Assembly (NCBI RefSeq): GCF_000429665.1
Contig: NZ_AUCH01000002.1
Coordinates: 186,001-250,000, forward strand
Length of the DNA stretch: 64,000 nucleotides
DNA from: Azovibrio restrictus DSM 23866
GTDB lineage: Bacteria; Pseudomonadota; Gammaproteobacteria; Burkholderiales; Rhodocyclaceae
Direction: 5' to 3'
Shown: positions 7,718 to 16,386 of the stretch, in pieces
Layout: each line of letters starts with the position of its first letter
Position numbering within the stretch: the first letter of the stretch is position 1
The notes under the pieces: generated by a model
Seen by the model: the letters and a program-made list of their open reading frames with translations, nothing else
Told to the model about the DNA's origin: nothing
Databases searched by the model: none
Made by a program: the position numbers and the translations under genes

Positions 7718-9154
7718 TTACTCAAGAGTGCGGCCATGTTTGGCAGCGATGGCGGCTTTGACGTAACACTTGGCATTTTGGGCAAGGTCGCCAGGAGGAT
7801 CGGTTGCTTCCCCATTTTCCAGCGCCGCATCCAGCGCCCCCGCCACGGCCTGGGCCAGGTGGGTGATTTCTTCCTGGGTGAGGATGTAGGGGGGCATCAC
7901 GTACACCGTGTTGCCCATGGGGCGCACCAGGGCTTGCCGTTCCAGGGCGGCTCGGTAGAACTTGCGGGAGAAGGCCGGGTCGCTGCTCTCCACGTCAAAG
8001 GCCAGGATCATGCCCCGCTGGCGCAGGTGGCGCACCCGGGGATGGCCGGCCAGGGAGGCGAAGGCGGTTTCGAGCCGGGCGGCTTGCGCCCGGTTGGCGG
8101 TGAGCACCTGGTCTTCCGCAAAGATGTCCAGGGTGGCGAGCGCCGCCCGGCAGGCCAGGGGATTGCCGGTGTAGGAGTGGGAGTGCAGGAAGCCCCGGGG
8201 GGTGGCTTCGTCGTAGAAGGCGGCGTAGATCGCGTCGGTGCTGAGCACGATGGAGAGGGGCAGGTAGCCGCCGGAGATGCCTTTCGAGAGGCAGAGCAGG
8301 TCGGGTTTGATGCCGGCCTGTTCGTGGGCGAAGAAGGTGCCGGTGCGGCCGCAGCCCACGGCGATTTCGTCGCAGATCAGGTGCACTTCGTATTGATCGC
8401 AGAGCTGCCGGGCCAGGCGCAGGTATTCCGGGTCGTACATGACCATGCCGGCGGCGCCCTGGACCAGGGGTTCGACGATGAGGGCGGCGATCTGCTCCCC
8501 CTCGGCTTCCAGTTTGGCTTCCAGGGCGGCGGCGGCACGCCGGGCTACATCGATGGCAGTTTCGCCGGGTGCGGCCCGGCGGGCGTCCGGGCACATCACG
8601 GTGTCGGCCTGGCGCACCAGGGGGGCGTAGGCATCCTTGAACAGGGCCACGTCGGTGACTGCCAGGGCCCCCACGGTTTCACCGTGGTAGCTGCCTTCCA
8701 GGCAGAGGAAGCGGGTCTTCTGCGGCCGGCCCCGGTTCTGCCAGTGATGGAAGCTCATCTTCAGGGCGATTTCTGTGGCGGAGGCGCCATCGGAAGCGTA
8801 GAAGGCGTGTCCCAGGTGGCCGCCGGTGAGGGCGGCGAGGCGTTCCGACAGCTCCACCACCGGCTGGTGGGTGAAGCCTGCCAGCATCACGTGCTCCAGG
8901 CTTTCCAGCTGGGCCTTCAAGGCGGCGTTGATGCGCGGGTTGGCGTGGCCGAACAGATTGGTCCACCAGGAGCTGATGCCGTCCAGGTAGCGCTTGCCGT
9001 CAAAGTCGTACAGCCAGGCCCCCTGGCCCGAGGCGATGGGCACCAGGGGCAGGGCCATGGGGCCCGTGCTGTGGTGGTGCTGCATCTGGGTGCAGGGGTG
9101 CCAGACGGCGGCCAGACTGCGGTCGAGCCAGTCCCGATTGCTGCTGCCGCTCAT
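7718..9154 (-). CDS. bioA: Adenosylmethionine-8-amino-7-oxononanoate aminotransferase BioA
   Basis: 478 residues, a class III PLP aminotransferase converting KAPA to 7,8-diaminopelargonate with SAM as amino donor. Motifs include 'HPCTQMQ' at the N-terminus, 'GISSWWTNLFGHANP', 'EGSYHGETVGAL', 'LICDEIAVGCGRTG' (PLP Asp) and 'LCLSKGISGGYLPLS' (PLP Lys). It is about 30-50 residues longer than most BioA proteins. The excess is a C-terminal tail after 'VAGALDAALE' ending 'KAAIAAKHGRTLE', next to the vapBC insertion, which may have altered the original gene end. It starts 2 bases after the DUF2863 stop. Confidence 0.96.
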   Translation of the reverse strand: MSGSSNRDWLDRSLAAVWHPCTQMQHHHSTGPMALPLVPIASGQGAWLYDFDGKRYLDGISSWWTNLFGHANPRINAALKAQLESLEHVMLAGFTHQPVVELSERLAALTGGHLGHAFYASDGASATEIALKMSFHHWQNRGRPQKTRFLCLEGSYHGETVGALAVTDVALFKDAYAPLVRQADTVMCPDARRAAPGETAIDVARRAAAALEAKLEAEGEQIAALIVEPLVQGAAGMVMYDPEYLRLARQLCDQYEVHLICDEIAVGCGRTGTFFAHEQAGIKPDLLCLSKGISGGYLPLSIVLSTDAIYAAFYDEATPRGFLHSHSYTGNPLACRAALATLDIFAEDQVLTANRAQAARLETAFASLAGHPRVRHLRQRGMILAFDVESSDPAFSRKFYRAALERQALVRPMGNTVYVMPPYILTQEEITHLAQAVAGALDAALENGEATDPPGDLAQNAKCYVKAAIAAKHGRTLE

Positions 9155-9156
9155 GC

Positions 9157-10332
9157 TCAGTGCAGGGTCTGGGGCATGGGATCGGCCTGTTCGGGCATCT
9201 CCGCATGGACCAGCTCACCCTCGGGGGTGGGGAAGAAAGGGGCGCCGCAGTCGTCGCAGAATTCCATGGGCAGATGGTGGTCCAGGCTGACGATGTCCTT
9301 CAGGCCGCATTCCCGCAGGGTGGTGTCGATCTGGCCGGCCACGTCGCTGTGCTCGTCCTCGGCCCCCAGGAGGGCCCAGACCACGCCGTGGAAGACGGCG
9401 TTGTCCCGGTCCCGGGGGGCCAGGCCGATCCGGTATTCCTCCAGGCGCTGGTCGTAGCAGGGGGCGATCACGGCGCGCATTTCCTCGGGCAGCAGGCCCA
9501 GGGTGGTCTGCAGGAAAGCCACCGAAGCCTTCACCGCATAGGGGCGGGAGCTGCGGTCTGCGTGGCGGCAGGCGCTGTGGTAGGCGTCGGCCAGCAGGGG
9601 CTGGTAGGCGCAGCCGGTGAGCAGGGGGGCCAGGCTGGGGCTGCCCTGCTTGACCCAGGCGGTGAGGGCTTCATCCTTGCTGCCGTCCGGCTCGTTCCAG
9701 CGGAACAGGGGCTGGCCTTTGGGCACCAGGGCGACGCCGATCAGGTAGCGCACGTCGGAAAGGAAGCGGTTGGTTTCCGGCAGGCCCCGGGTGTCCAGGT
9801 GCAGGTCGGTTCCGGCCAGGGCCTGTTCCCCCAGGCTGCGGGTCAGCTGCCAGGTGTCGCAGAAGCTGCGCGGCAGCTGGTCGGGGCTGAACAGGTAATC
9901 CACCAGGGCGAGGCGGGTCTGGGCAGCGAACACGTGGGCGCCCAGCTGCACCTTCAGGGGTTCCAGGCTGCTGGCGCCCAGGGGGCCGGCGGGAATGGCG
10001 TAGCGGGACCAGGCCAGGATGGGGGCGGCAAAGAGCTGCAGGTCATGGAGCTGGCCGCCCACTTCCAGGCTCTGGGTCTCGGCCATGGATTCCACCATGT
10101 TGGCCAGTTCGTCGTGGGCCCGGGGGTGGGACTCGAACAGGCGGTCCATGGCGGTGGTGAGGTCGTCCTCGGCGCCGGACTGGATCAGGCCCTGGACCAG
10201 CTCTGCCAGCCGGCCTTCCCAGAAGCTGTCTTCCAGGCGGCCGCCGGATTCGGAGAGGCCTATGGCCAGGCGCTGAAGCTCTGCGGCGTCCCGGGAAAGA
10301 CGGTCGCGGGCGCCGAAACGGGTGCGCTTCAT
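9157..10332 (-). CDS. DUF2863-family protein
   Basis: 391 residues, with a start 'MKRTRFGARDRLSRDAAELQRLAIGLSESG' that I recognise from the DUF2863 family, found mainly in Betaproteobacteria and lacking a known function. No signal peptide or membrane segment is visible. A C-terminal 'FCDDCGAPFFPTPEGEL' has a CxxC pair that might bind a metal. It lies between gcr (25-base gap) and bioA (2-base gap) on the same strand, so it is probably cotranscribed with biotin genes. No biochemical link follows from that. Confidence 0.8.
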   Translation of the reverse strand: MKRTRFGARDRLSRDAAELQRLAIGLSESGGRLEDSFWEGRLAELVQGLIQSGAEDDLTTAMDRLFESHPRAHDELANMVESMAETQSLEVGGQLHDLQLFAAPILAWSRYAIPAGPLGASSLEPLKVQLGAHVFAAQTRLALVDYLFSPDQLPRSFCDTWQLTRSLGEQALAGTDLHLDTRGLPETNRFLSDVRYLIGVALVPKGQPLFRWNEPDGSKDEALTAWVKQGSPSLAPLLTGCAYQPLLADAYHSACRHADRSSRPYAVKASVAFLQTTLGLLPEEMRAVIAPCYDQRLEEYRIGLAPRDRDNAVFHGVVWALLGAEDEHSDVAGQIDTTLRECGLKDIVSLDHHLPMEFCDDCGAPFFPTPEGELVHAEMPEQADPMPQTLH

Positions 10333-10357
10333 GTTCTGCCCTCGTGGGAAAAGCCGG

Positions 10358-12364
10358 CTATTGTACCAAGTCGTCAGCCTGTTTTTTGGGCGGCAGGAAG
10401 AAATCCCGGGGATGGGTGAGCAGGCGCCGGACCAGGCCGCGCATCAGCTGGCGTCCCTGGGAGAAGGTCACGCCCCGGGCGCGCAGGGCCACGAACAGGG
10501 CCAGGGAGAAGCTGACGCTGAGATTCACCAGGCCGATGCCGGCCACGCCCAGGCAGGCCCAGATGAAGGGCGCCAGGGGCGGGGCGAAGTCGTAGGCCGC
10601 CGCCGCGTAGCCCAGGTAGGCGGAGGAAAAGGCGATGTGGCGGATGTCGATAGGCAGGCCCAGGAGCATGCCTATGCCCCAGGCGCTGCCCAGCATCATG
10701 CCGAACAGGAAGTTGCTGGCCAGGGCGCCCAGGTTGCGCTCCACGTAATCGGCGAAGCGTCCCAGCCGCTCCTCCCCGAGGAAGCGCCGGGCCCAGGCCA
10801 GCTGCTTGATGCGTTGGGGAATGCGGTTGTAGGTGGCCAGGTTGTCGAAGTAGCCGGCGATGAGGCCGGAGAGGAACAGGCAGACGCCGGCCACGCCGGC
10901 AAAGATCAGGGCGCCGCTGGTGAAGGGATGGTGTCCGGCCAGGAGCTTCTCCGCCTCCTCGACGGGAATCGCCTGCTGCCCGGAAAGCAGGAAGATCAGC
11001 ATGCTCACGCCGATGGCGATGGGGATGGCCACCGAAACGTTGCCGAGGATGGCGACGATCTGGCTTCTGGTGGTGCGGGCGATCAGGGTGATCAGGTTTT
11101 CCAGGTCCCGCACCTTGCCCTTGGCCTCGCCGATGGAGGCGGCCAGGGCGTTGGCGGTCATGGCCGGCTGCTTGGTGGCCACGGTGAAGCCGACCATGTA
11201 GATCAGCATGAAGCCCAGGCCGTAGTTGAGGCCGTAGGCCAGCATCTCGTTCAGGGGCGCCAGGTGGGCGTGGTGCAGGGCCAGCTTGATCATCGCCATC
11301 AGGGCGATGAACACCCCGGCCCCCATGGCTGCCCGGGCCATGCGGAAGTACTCCTTGCGGCCTTCGGTGATGTAGTGCTCGCCGGCCTTGCCCGCGTATT
11401 CGGTGACCCGCCGGGCGGTGATTTCCAGATTCTGACGCCAGAAGGTGCGCAGGTCATTCTTGCGGCAGGAGGCGAAGACCAGGGTCTTGAACAGGCTGAT
11501 GATGGAAGGGTAGGCGGTGCGGCCGCTCCGGTCCCGCTGCAGCTCCCCGGCGATGTTGGCCAGCTGCTCGCCCCGGCAGATGTGGTCGCGCAGGCACTGG
11601 AGCTTGTAGGTGAGCTGCAGGCTGGTGCCGGCCTGGGCGGCGCGGCGGTGGATGCGCTCCACCGCGTCCCGGCACTGGTCGAACAGCACCAGCAGCTGTT
11701 TTTCGTCTTCGGCCACGGCTTCCGGATCATCCCAGCGCTGCAGGCAGCATTCCACGAAGGCCCGGGTCTCCAGGTTCTGGGCCAGGAACGGGGAATCGGT
11801 GCGGGACAGGTTGGGGTCCAGGCGCAGGAGCTCCGGGTCGAAGCCGATCACGGTCATCCGGTAGGACAGCAGCCAGAGGCTGTGCAGCATGGTGGGCAGG
11901 CCCCCGGGCAGGGTCCTGGGGTCGGCCTCCTCGTCGAAGTGCAGGCTTTTCAGCAGGGTGATCCAGACTTCTTCCTCGACCCCGGCCACCCAGATTTCGT
12001 CGGTCTTGCGGCTGAACAGGCTCTGCAGCATGTCGCCCAGGTATTCCTCGGGCTTCTGCACGTCGGGGAGCAGGGTGTGGGTGATGCGCCGCCAGGTTTC
12101 GGAAAAGAAGCCGGTGATGGGCAGGATGCCCAGGGCCACGTAGAGGGAACCCGCCTTGCGGGTGGAAAACAGGGTTTCTATGGCTTCCCGCACCTGGCGC
12201 CGCAGGGCCGGGTCGGCTTCGAGCATGAAGGTGAGGGACTGGATGCGGGCGGTGGCGGAAGCGAGGTCTTCCGGGTTTCTCGGGCGGAGCTGTTCCATCA
12301 GCTCCTGGAGCAGGATCAGAGGGTCCTGCTCCCCTGCCGTCAAGGTGCGCAGTTGCTGTTCCAT
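10358..12364 (-). CDS. Gcr/SpecificRecomb-family membrane protein ('site-specific recombinase')
   Basis: 668 residues. The N-terminal half is soluble and helical ('DLASATARIQSLTFMLEADPALRRQVREAIETLFSTRKAGSL'-type region). The C-terminal half has several hydrophobic segments (around 'MGAGVFIALMAMIKLAL', 'AILGNVSVAIPIAIGVSMLIFLL', 'GALIFAGVAGVCLFLSGLIAGYF', 'GMMLGSAWGIGMLLGLPI' and 'FIWACLGVAGIGLVNLSVSF'). This matches the family named from Neisseria Gcr (PF10136). The name claims site-specific recombination, but the membrane topology shows no recombinase catalytic motif, so the functional label should be treated with caution. It is the first gene of the run leading into bioA. Confidence 0.8.
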   Translation of the reverse strand: MEQQLRTLTAGEQDPLILLQELMEQLRPRNPEDLASATARIQSLTFMLEADPALRRQVREAIETLFSTRKAGSLYVALGILPITGFFSETWRRITHTLLPDVQKPEEYLGDMLQSLFSRKTDEIWVAGVEEEVWITLLKSLHFDEEADPRTLPGGLPTMLHSLWLLSYRMTVIGFDPELLRLDPNLSRTDSPFLAQNLETRAFVECCLQRWDDPEAVAEDEKQLLVLFDQCRDAVERIHRRAAQAGTSLQLTYKLQCLRDHICRGEQLANIAGELQRDRSGRTAYPSIISLFKTLVFASCRKNDLRTFWRQNLEITARRVTEYAGKAGEHYITEGRKEYFRMARAAMGAGVFIALMAMIKLALHHAHLAPLNEMLAYGLNYGLGFMLIYMVGFTVATKQPAMTANALAASIGEAKGKVRDLENLITLIARTTRSQIVAILGNVSVAIPIAIGVSMLIFLLSGQQAIPVEEAEKLLAGHHPFTSGALIFAGVAGVCLFLSGLIAGYFDNLATYNRIPQRIKQLAWARRFLGEERLGRFADYVERNLGALASNFLFGMMLGSAWGIGMLLGLPIDIRHIAFSSAYLGYAAAAYDFAPPLAPFIWACLGVAGIGLVNLSVSFSLALFVALRARGVTFSQGRQLMRGLVRRLLTHPRDFFLPPKKQADDLVQ

Positions 12365-12419
12365 AGGCGGGGCCTTCTGTTTTTTTGAGGGTGCATTATC
12401 GCCGAAAGCGGTGAGCCGC

Positions 12420-12425
12420 TAAAAT
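12420..12425 (+). promoter_or_regulatory. -10-like element (TAAAAT) upstream of yaaA
   Basis: GCTAAAATCG lies 30 bases ahead of the yaaA start. The same kind of -10-like word without a clear -35 box recurs ahead of several genes in this window (dusC, the HD-GYP-like gene, zorA-like, acnB). It is most likely a sigma70 promoter core. Confidence 0.4.
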
Positions 12426-12454
12426 CGGGCAGTCCGATTGCAGGAGTTGCCCCC

Positions 12455-13240
12455 GTGTTCATGCTCGTTTCCCCCGCCAAGTCCCTGGATTTCGAAACCC
12501 CGCTGCCGGCCGCTATCGCCGGGCTGCACAGCCAGCCGGACTGGCTGCACGAATCGGCCCCGCTGATCGAGCGCCTGCGGCAGCTGAGCCCGGCCCAGGT
12601 GGCGGTGCTGATGGACCTGAGCGACAAGCTGGCGGTGTTGAACGTGACCCGCTATGCAGAGTGGTCTCCCCCCTTCACCCCGGACAATGCCCGGCAGGCG
12701 GTGCTGGCCTTCAACGGGGATGTCTATGAAGGCCTGGATGCGGCCCGGCTCGCGGCGGCCGACCTGGAATGGGCCCAGGGCCATCTGGGCATCCTCTCCG
12801 GTTTGTATGGCCTCCTGAAACCCCTGGACCTGATCCAGCCCTACCGGCTGGAGATGGGCACCCGGCTGGAAAACAGCCGGGGCAAGGACCTCTATGCCTG
12901 GTGGGGCGAGCAGCTGCGCGATGCGGTGCGGGCTGCCACCGAGGCCTCCGGCAGCCCGGTGCTGGTGAATCTGGCTTCCGAGGAATATTTCAAGGCGGTG
13001 CGGGCCAAAACCCTGGGGCTGCCCGTGATCCAGCCCGTGTTCGAGGACTGGAAGGGGGGTAAGTACAAGATCATCAGTTTCTACGCCAAGCGGGCCCGGG
13101 GCCTGATGGCCCGCTACGCGATCCTGAACCGGATCGACGACCCCGAGGCCCTCAAGGATTTCGACTTGGAAGGTTACGCCTGGGACCCGGCCGCCAGCGA
13201 CGGGGACAGCTGGGTGTTCCGCCGCCGTCAGGGGGACTGA
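12455..13240 (+). CDS. yaaA: YaaA-family peroxide-stress protein
   Basis: 261 residues, matching the YaaA (DUF328) family in length and motifs: 'MLVSPAKSLDFETPLP' at the N-terminus, 'LYGLLKPLDLIQPYRLEMGTRL', 'LVNLASEEYFKAV' and 'KYKIISFYAKRARGLMARY'. E. coli YaaA lowers free iron and limits Fenton damage during hydrogen peroxide stress; the fold binds DNA in vitro. The start is GTG at 12455, placed by AGGAG at 12442-12446 with an 8-base spacer; an ATG two codons later is possible. The 3' end overlaps the convergent PIN gene by 13 bases. Confidence 0.94.
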   Translation: MFMLVSPAKSLDFETPLPAAIAGLHSQPDWLHESAPLIERLRQLSPAQVAVLMDLSDKLAVLNVTRYAEWSPPFTPDNARQAVLAFNGDVYEGLDAARLAAADLEWAQGHLGILSGLYGLLKPLDLIQPYRLEMGTRLENSRGKDLYAWWGEQLRDAVRAATEASGSPVLVNLASEEYFKAVRAKTLGLPVIQPVFEDWKGGKYKIISFYAKRARGLMARYAILNRIDDPEALKDFDLEGYAWDPAASDGDSWVFRRRQGD

Positions 13241-13692
13241 GGCTCCAGGTCTGCCAGCCGGGCTGCGGCCTCCTCGGGCTTGAGGATGGCGAAGGGCGGC
13301 GGGCAGCGGCGGTGGTGACGCAGGCGCAGCACCAGCTTGTCCTTGCTCACCAGCCAGGCAGCTTCGCCCCGGGCTGCCAGTTCCAGGAAACGCTGGTCAT
13401 CGGGGTCCCGGCAGACAGGCAGGGCAACAGGGCTGCCCGTGCCGGGGACCAGGCGGACCTGATCCCGGTAGGCGGACCAGAGGCCGGCTGCCCGTTCCGG
13501 GGGAATGCCCAGGCGGGGATAGGCCAGCACCCGGCGCAGTTCTTCCAGGCAGCCCGGGTCGCTCAGGCCGACGAGGCGGCCTGAAGCCAGCCCTGCCGCC
13601 AGGGTGGCGGCCCGTTCATCGTGGAAATGCAGCAGGTCCAGGACCGTGTTGGTGTCCAGGACGATGGGCAGGGGCCTCACTTCTCCAGCCAT
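13228..13692 (-). CDS. Solitary PIN-domain protein (COG1569-type putative toxin)
   Basis: 154 residues. Acidic PIN positions are visible: 'IVLDTNTVLDLL' near the N-terminus, 'CLEELRRVLAYPRLG' in the middle, and 'CRDPDDQRFLELAARGEAAWLVSKDKLVL' for the C-terminal metal cluster. The layout is that of the 'putative toxin-antitoxin toxin component, PIN family' group. No antitoxin-sized gene flanks it. Instead it overlaps the end of the PhnD-like gene upstream, and its 3' end overlaps yaaA. The start could be ATG 13692 or GTG 13680, which forms a GTGA overlap with the upstream stop. Neither has a good ribosome site. Confidence 0.75.
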   Translation of the reverse strand: MAGEVRPLPIVLDTNTVLDLLHFHDERAATLAAGLASGRLVGLSDPGCLEELRRVLAYPRLGIPPERAAGLWSAYRDQVRLVPGTGSPVALPVCRDPDDQRFLELAARGEAAWLVSKDKLVLRLRHHRRCPPPFAILKPEEAAARLADLEPQSP

Positions 13693-14501
13693 TCCAGCAT
13701 CTTGCGCAGTCGGGCGTCCTCGCCGCCGTTGAAGCCCTGGACGCCGATCCGCTGCAGCAACTGGCGGCCGCTGTCGCTCTTGTCCAGTTCCATCAGGGCG
13801 CCGCGCAGCCGCACCAGCTGCTCGGGGCCCAGGCCGGGAGCGGCCACCAGGGGCATGTAGGGCTGCGGGCCGGACTGGTGCAGCACCCGGTGGCCCTGTT
13901 TCAGCCAGGCGGGGTAGACGGAGGAATAGGTGGATACGCCGCCCACGTCGGAGATGCCGTTTTCCAGGGCGAAGGGAATGGCGCCCTGCTCCTTGGTGTA
14001 GGAGACATTCTCCTGGTCCAGGAGGATGCCCTTGTCGCGCAGTTCGGCGCGGCAGAGCCGGGTCAGGTAGGCGGCTTTCTCGGGCATGATGAAACGCTTG
14101 CCCTTCACATCCGCCAGGGTCTTCAGAGGCGAGTCGTTACGCACCAGCAGCACGCAGTGGCCGTCCGGCCGGCCCGTGGTGACGAGCCGGTAGCGGTAAT
14201 CCCGCAGGCCCCGGGCCGGGTAGTCGGAGGGCCGGGCCAGGAGCAGGTCGAAGCGCTGTTCCCGCAGGCCCTTCTCCAGGTCGTTGAAGTCGCGCACATA
14301 GAGGGGCTTGACCTCCTGGCCCAGGGTTTTCTCCATCAGGTCCACCAGGGGGCGGTATTTGTTCAGGGTGGCTTCGGCGGTGAGCCCCCCCGAGGTGCCC
14401 TCGCTGATGGCGAAGGTCAGGGGTTTGCCGCCGGACTGGGCCAGGGCCAGGGAACTGAGCAGGAGGAGGACGACGGAGAGCAGGCGGCGCAGGGAAGGCA
14501 T
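13677..14501 (-). CDS. PhnD-like periplasmic phosphate/phosphonate-type binding protein
   Basis: 274 residues with a clear signal peptide ('MPSLRRLLSVVLLLLSSLALAQS'). The mature part has the features of the PhnD/SsuA-like periplasmic-binding fold: 'LVDLMEKTLGQEVKPLYVRDFNDLEKGLREQRFDLLLARPSDY', then 'GHCVLLVRNDSPLKTLADVKGKRFIMPE'. No permease or ATPase gene is nearby, so it may be an orphan receptor or feed a signalling protein. The ligand is unknown. It is divergent from dusC. Confidence 0.82.
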   Translation of the reverse strand: MPSLRRLLSVVLLLLSSLALAQSGGKPLTFAISEGTSGGLTAEATLNKYRPLVDLMEKTLGQEVKPLYVRDFNDLEKGLREQRFDLLLARPSDYPARGLRDYRYRLVTTGRPDGHCVLLVRNDSPLKTLADVKGKRFIMPEKAAYLTRLCRAELRDKGILLDQENVSYTKEQGAIPFALENGISDVGGVSTYSSVYPAWLKQGHRVLHQSGPQPYMPLVAAPGLGPEQLVRLRGALMELDKSDSGRQLLQRIGVQGFNGGEDARLRKMLEWLEK

Positions 14502-14679
14502 GATCTGGGTTTCTCTGGGTATTGTTATGGTCTGGTGCTGGCAAGGCGGCCGGTGAGAGCCCGGCGGCGCCGGAAGGTTCCCGGAGGAATGATACGGGCG
14601 GCATAATTCTATCCCGCTGCGCCCGGTCTCCGGCGGCCGGGTCGATCGGCGGAGGCAACGGCCCGGCGGACGGAGCTGC

Positions 14680-14685
14680 TAGAAT
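14680..14685 (+). promoter_or_regulatory. -10-like element (TAGAAT) upstream of dusC
   Basis: GCTAGAATCC occurs 28 bases before the dusC ATG. The identical decamer precedes the zorA-like gene (at 41332-41341), and a TAGAAT also precedes the SWIM gene at 24353-24358. No good -35 element is visible. Confidence 0.4.
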
Positions 14686-14713
14686 CCGGCCTCCAGTTTC
14701 CCCATCCGGATTC

Positions 14714-15691
14714 ATGTCCCCAGCCCCTGCCCAATTGATCCTCGCGCCCATGGAGGGCCTCGCCGACCACGAAATGCGCGAGGTCCTCACCGCCCTGGGC
14801 GGCTACGACTGGGGCATCTGCCAGTTCGTGCGGGTTTCCGGCAGCGTCCTGCCCCGGCGTACCTTCGCCCGGGTCTGTCCGGAACTGCTGCAGGGCAGTC
14901 GCACCCGGGCCGGGACGCCGATCCGGGTGCAGCTCATGGGCTCCGACCCGGACTGTCTGGCGGACAACGCCGGCCGCCTGGTCGGGATGGCCCCGGCCGG
15001 GGTGGATCTCAACTTCGGCTGCCCGGCCCCGACGGTGAACCGCCACCGGGGCGGAGCCGCCCTGCTGGAAGAGCCGGAGCTATTGCACCGCATCGCTGCC
15101 GCCGTGCGCCGGCAGGTGCCGGCCACCCTGCCGTTTACCGCCAAGATGCGCCTCGGGCTCAAGGACACCAGCCGCGCCCTGGAGTGCGCCCAGGCCCTGG
15201 AGGCGGGCGGGGTGGATGCCCTGATCGTGCATGGCCGCACCAAGGTGGATGGCTACCGGCCGCCGGCCCGCTGGTCCTGGATCGCCCGGGTGCGGGAGGC
15301 GGTGCAAGTGCCGGTGGTGGCCAACGGGGAAGTCTGGACCCCGGCCGACTATGCCGCCATCCGTGCCGAAAGCGGTTGCACCCATGTGATGCTGGGGCGC
15401 GGCGCCGTGGCCGATCCGCTCCTGGCCCGGCGCATCAAGGGTCAGGCCGGCGGTGGCTGGGACGACCTGGGCCCGGCCCTGAGCATGTACTGGGACCTGG
15501 TCTGCCGCCGGGTGCTGCCCGTGCATGCGCCGGGACGGCTCAAGCAGTGGCTGGGCCTGCTGCGCCGCAACTATGCCGAAGCGGAAAGCCTCTACCAGCA
15601 GATGCGTACCCTGCGCCAGGTGGCCGAGGTGGACCGGCTGCTGCTCGCCAGCGGCATTCCCGTGAGCCACCAGGAACGCCAGGCCGCCTGA
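14714..15691 (+). CDS. dusC: tRNA-dihydrouridine(16) synthase DusC
   Basis: 325 residues, an FMN flavoenzyme that reduces uridine in the tRNA D-loop. Dus motifs are 'LILAPMEGLADHEMREVL', 'GVDLNFGCPAPTVNRHRGGAALLEEP' (catalytic Cys in 'NFGCPAP'), 'KMRLGLKD', 'LIVHGRTKVDGYRPPARW' and 'MLGRGAVADPLLARRIKG'. The 'CICQFVRVS'-type N-terminal region ('WGICQFVRVSGSVLP') and overall size favour the DusC subgroup over DusA/DusB. The ATG at 14714 starts just before the flavin-binding strand. It is followed at a 2-base gap by the methyltransferase gene. Confidence 0.92.
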   Translation: MSPAPAQLILAPMEGLADHEMREVLTALGGYDWGICQFVRVSGSVLPRRTFARVCPELLQGSRTRAGTPIRVQLMGSDPDCLADNAGRLVGMAPAGVDLNFGCPAPTVNRHRGGAALLEEPELLHRIAAAVRRQVPATLPFTAKMRLGLKDTSRALECAQALEAGGVDALIVHGRTKVDGYRPPARWSWIARVREAVQVPVVANGEVWTPADYAAIRAESGCTHVMLGRGAVADPLLARRIKGQAGGGWDDLGPALSMYWDLVCRRVLPVHAPGRLKQWLGLLRRNYAEAESLYQQMRTLRQVAEVDRLLLASGIPVSHQERQAA

Positions 15692-15693
15692 CC

Positions 15694-16386
15694 ATGTTCG
15701 CCAATTCCCGCAGCATCAGCAGCAGCCAGACAGGCCCCCACCCGGACCTGGAGGCCGTGCTGCGCCGCCATCTGGCCCATCCCTTCCAGAAGCCGGTGGC
15801 CGATTACAATCGTCTGGCCTGGGACCAGGCTAGGGCTGCCTGGCAGGACTGGAATGCCGCCGCGCCCCTGATCCTGGATGCCGGCTGCGGCGTGGGCTGG
15901 AGCACCGTGCAGCTGGCGCGCCAGTGGCCGGACAGCTTCGTGCTCGGGGTGGATCAATCTTCGGACCGGCTGGGGCGGGGCAAGGACCTGGTGGGGACGC
16001 CCCCCGCCAACATGGCTCTGGTGCGGGCCGACCTGGTGGACTTCTGGCGTCTGCTGGCAGAGGCCGGCATCCGCCTGCAGCGCCATTACCTCCTCTATCC
16101 CAATCCCTGGCCCAAGGTGGGGCACCTGCAGCGCCGCTGGCACGGGCATCCGGTATTTCCCACCCTGCTGGCGCTGGGGGGCATGCTCGAATGCCGCAGC
16201 AACTGGGCCATCTACCTGGAAGAGCTGGCCTTGGCCCTGAGCCTGGCCGGTGGCTACCCGGTGCAGGTGCAGGCCTGGGAACCCTCCAGCTACCTCACCC
16301 CCTTCGAGCGCAAGTACCGGGAATCGGGCCAGGGCCTGTGGCGTCTGATGTTGGACCTGGATCTGCAACAGGGCGGCACGCCATGA
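15694..16386 (+). CDS. TrmB-like SAM-dependent (tRNA guanine-N7-type) methyltransferase
   Basis: 230 residues. It shows the SAM motif 'LILDAGCGVGWSTVQLARQWPD', the binding strand 'VLGVDQSSDRLGRGKDL' and a 'LLYPNPWPKVGHLQRRWHGHP' segment. The last corresponds to the TrmB signature 'P(D/N)PWPK.RH.KRR', but here the R-H-K-R pattern is altered. It therefore looks like a divergent TrmB paralogue, perhaps with a different target, rather than the main tRNA m7G46 enzyme. It lies 2 bases after dusC and overlaps the next gene by ATGA, so a shared RNA-modification context is likely. Confidence 0.8.
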   Translation: MFANSRSISSSQTGPHPDLEAVLRRHLAHPFQKPVADYNRLAWDQARAAWQDWNAAAPLILDAGCGVGWSTVQLARQWPDSFVLGVDQSSDRLGRGKDLVGTPPANMALVRADLVDFWRLLAEAGIRLQRHYLLYPNPWPKVGHLQRRWHGHPVFPTLLALGGMLECRSNWAIYLEELALALSLAGGYPVQVQAWEPSSYLTPFERKYRESGQGLWRLMLDLDLQQGGTP

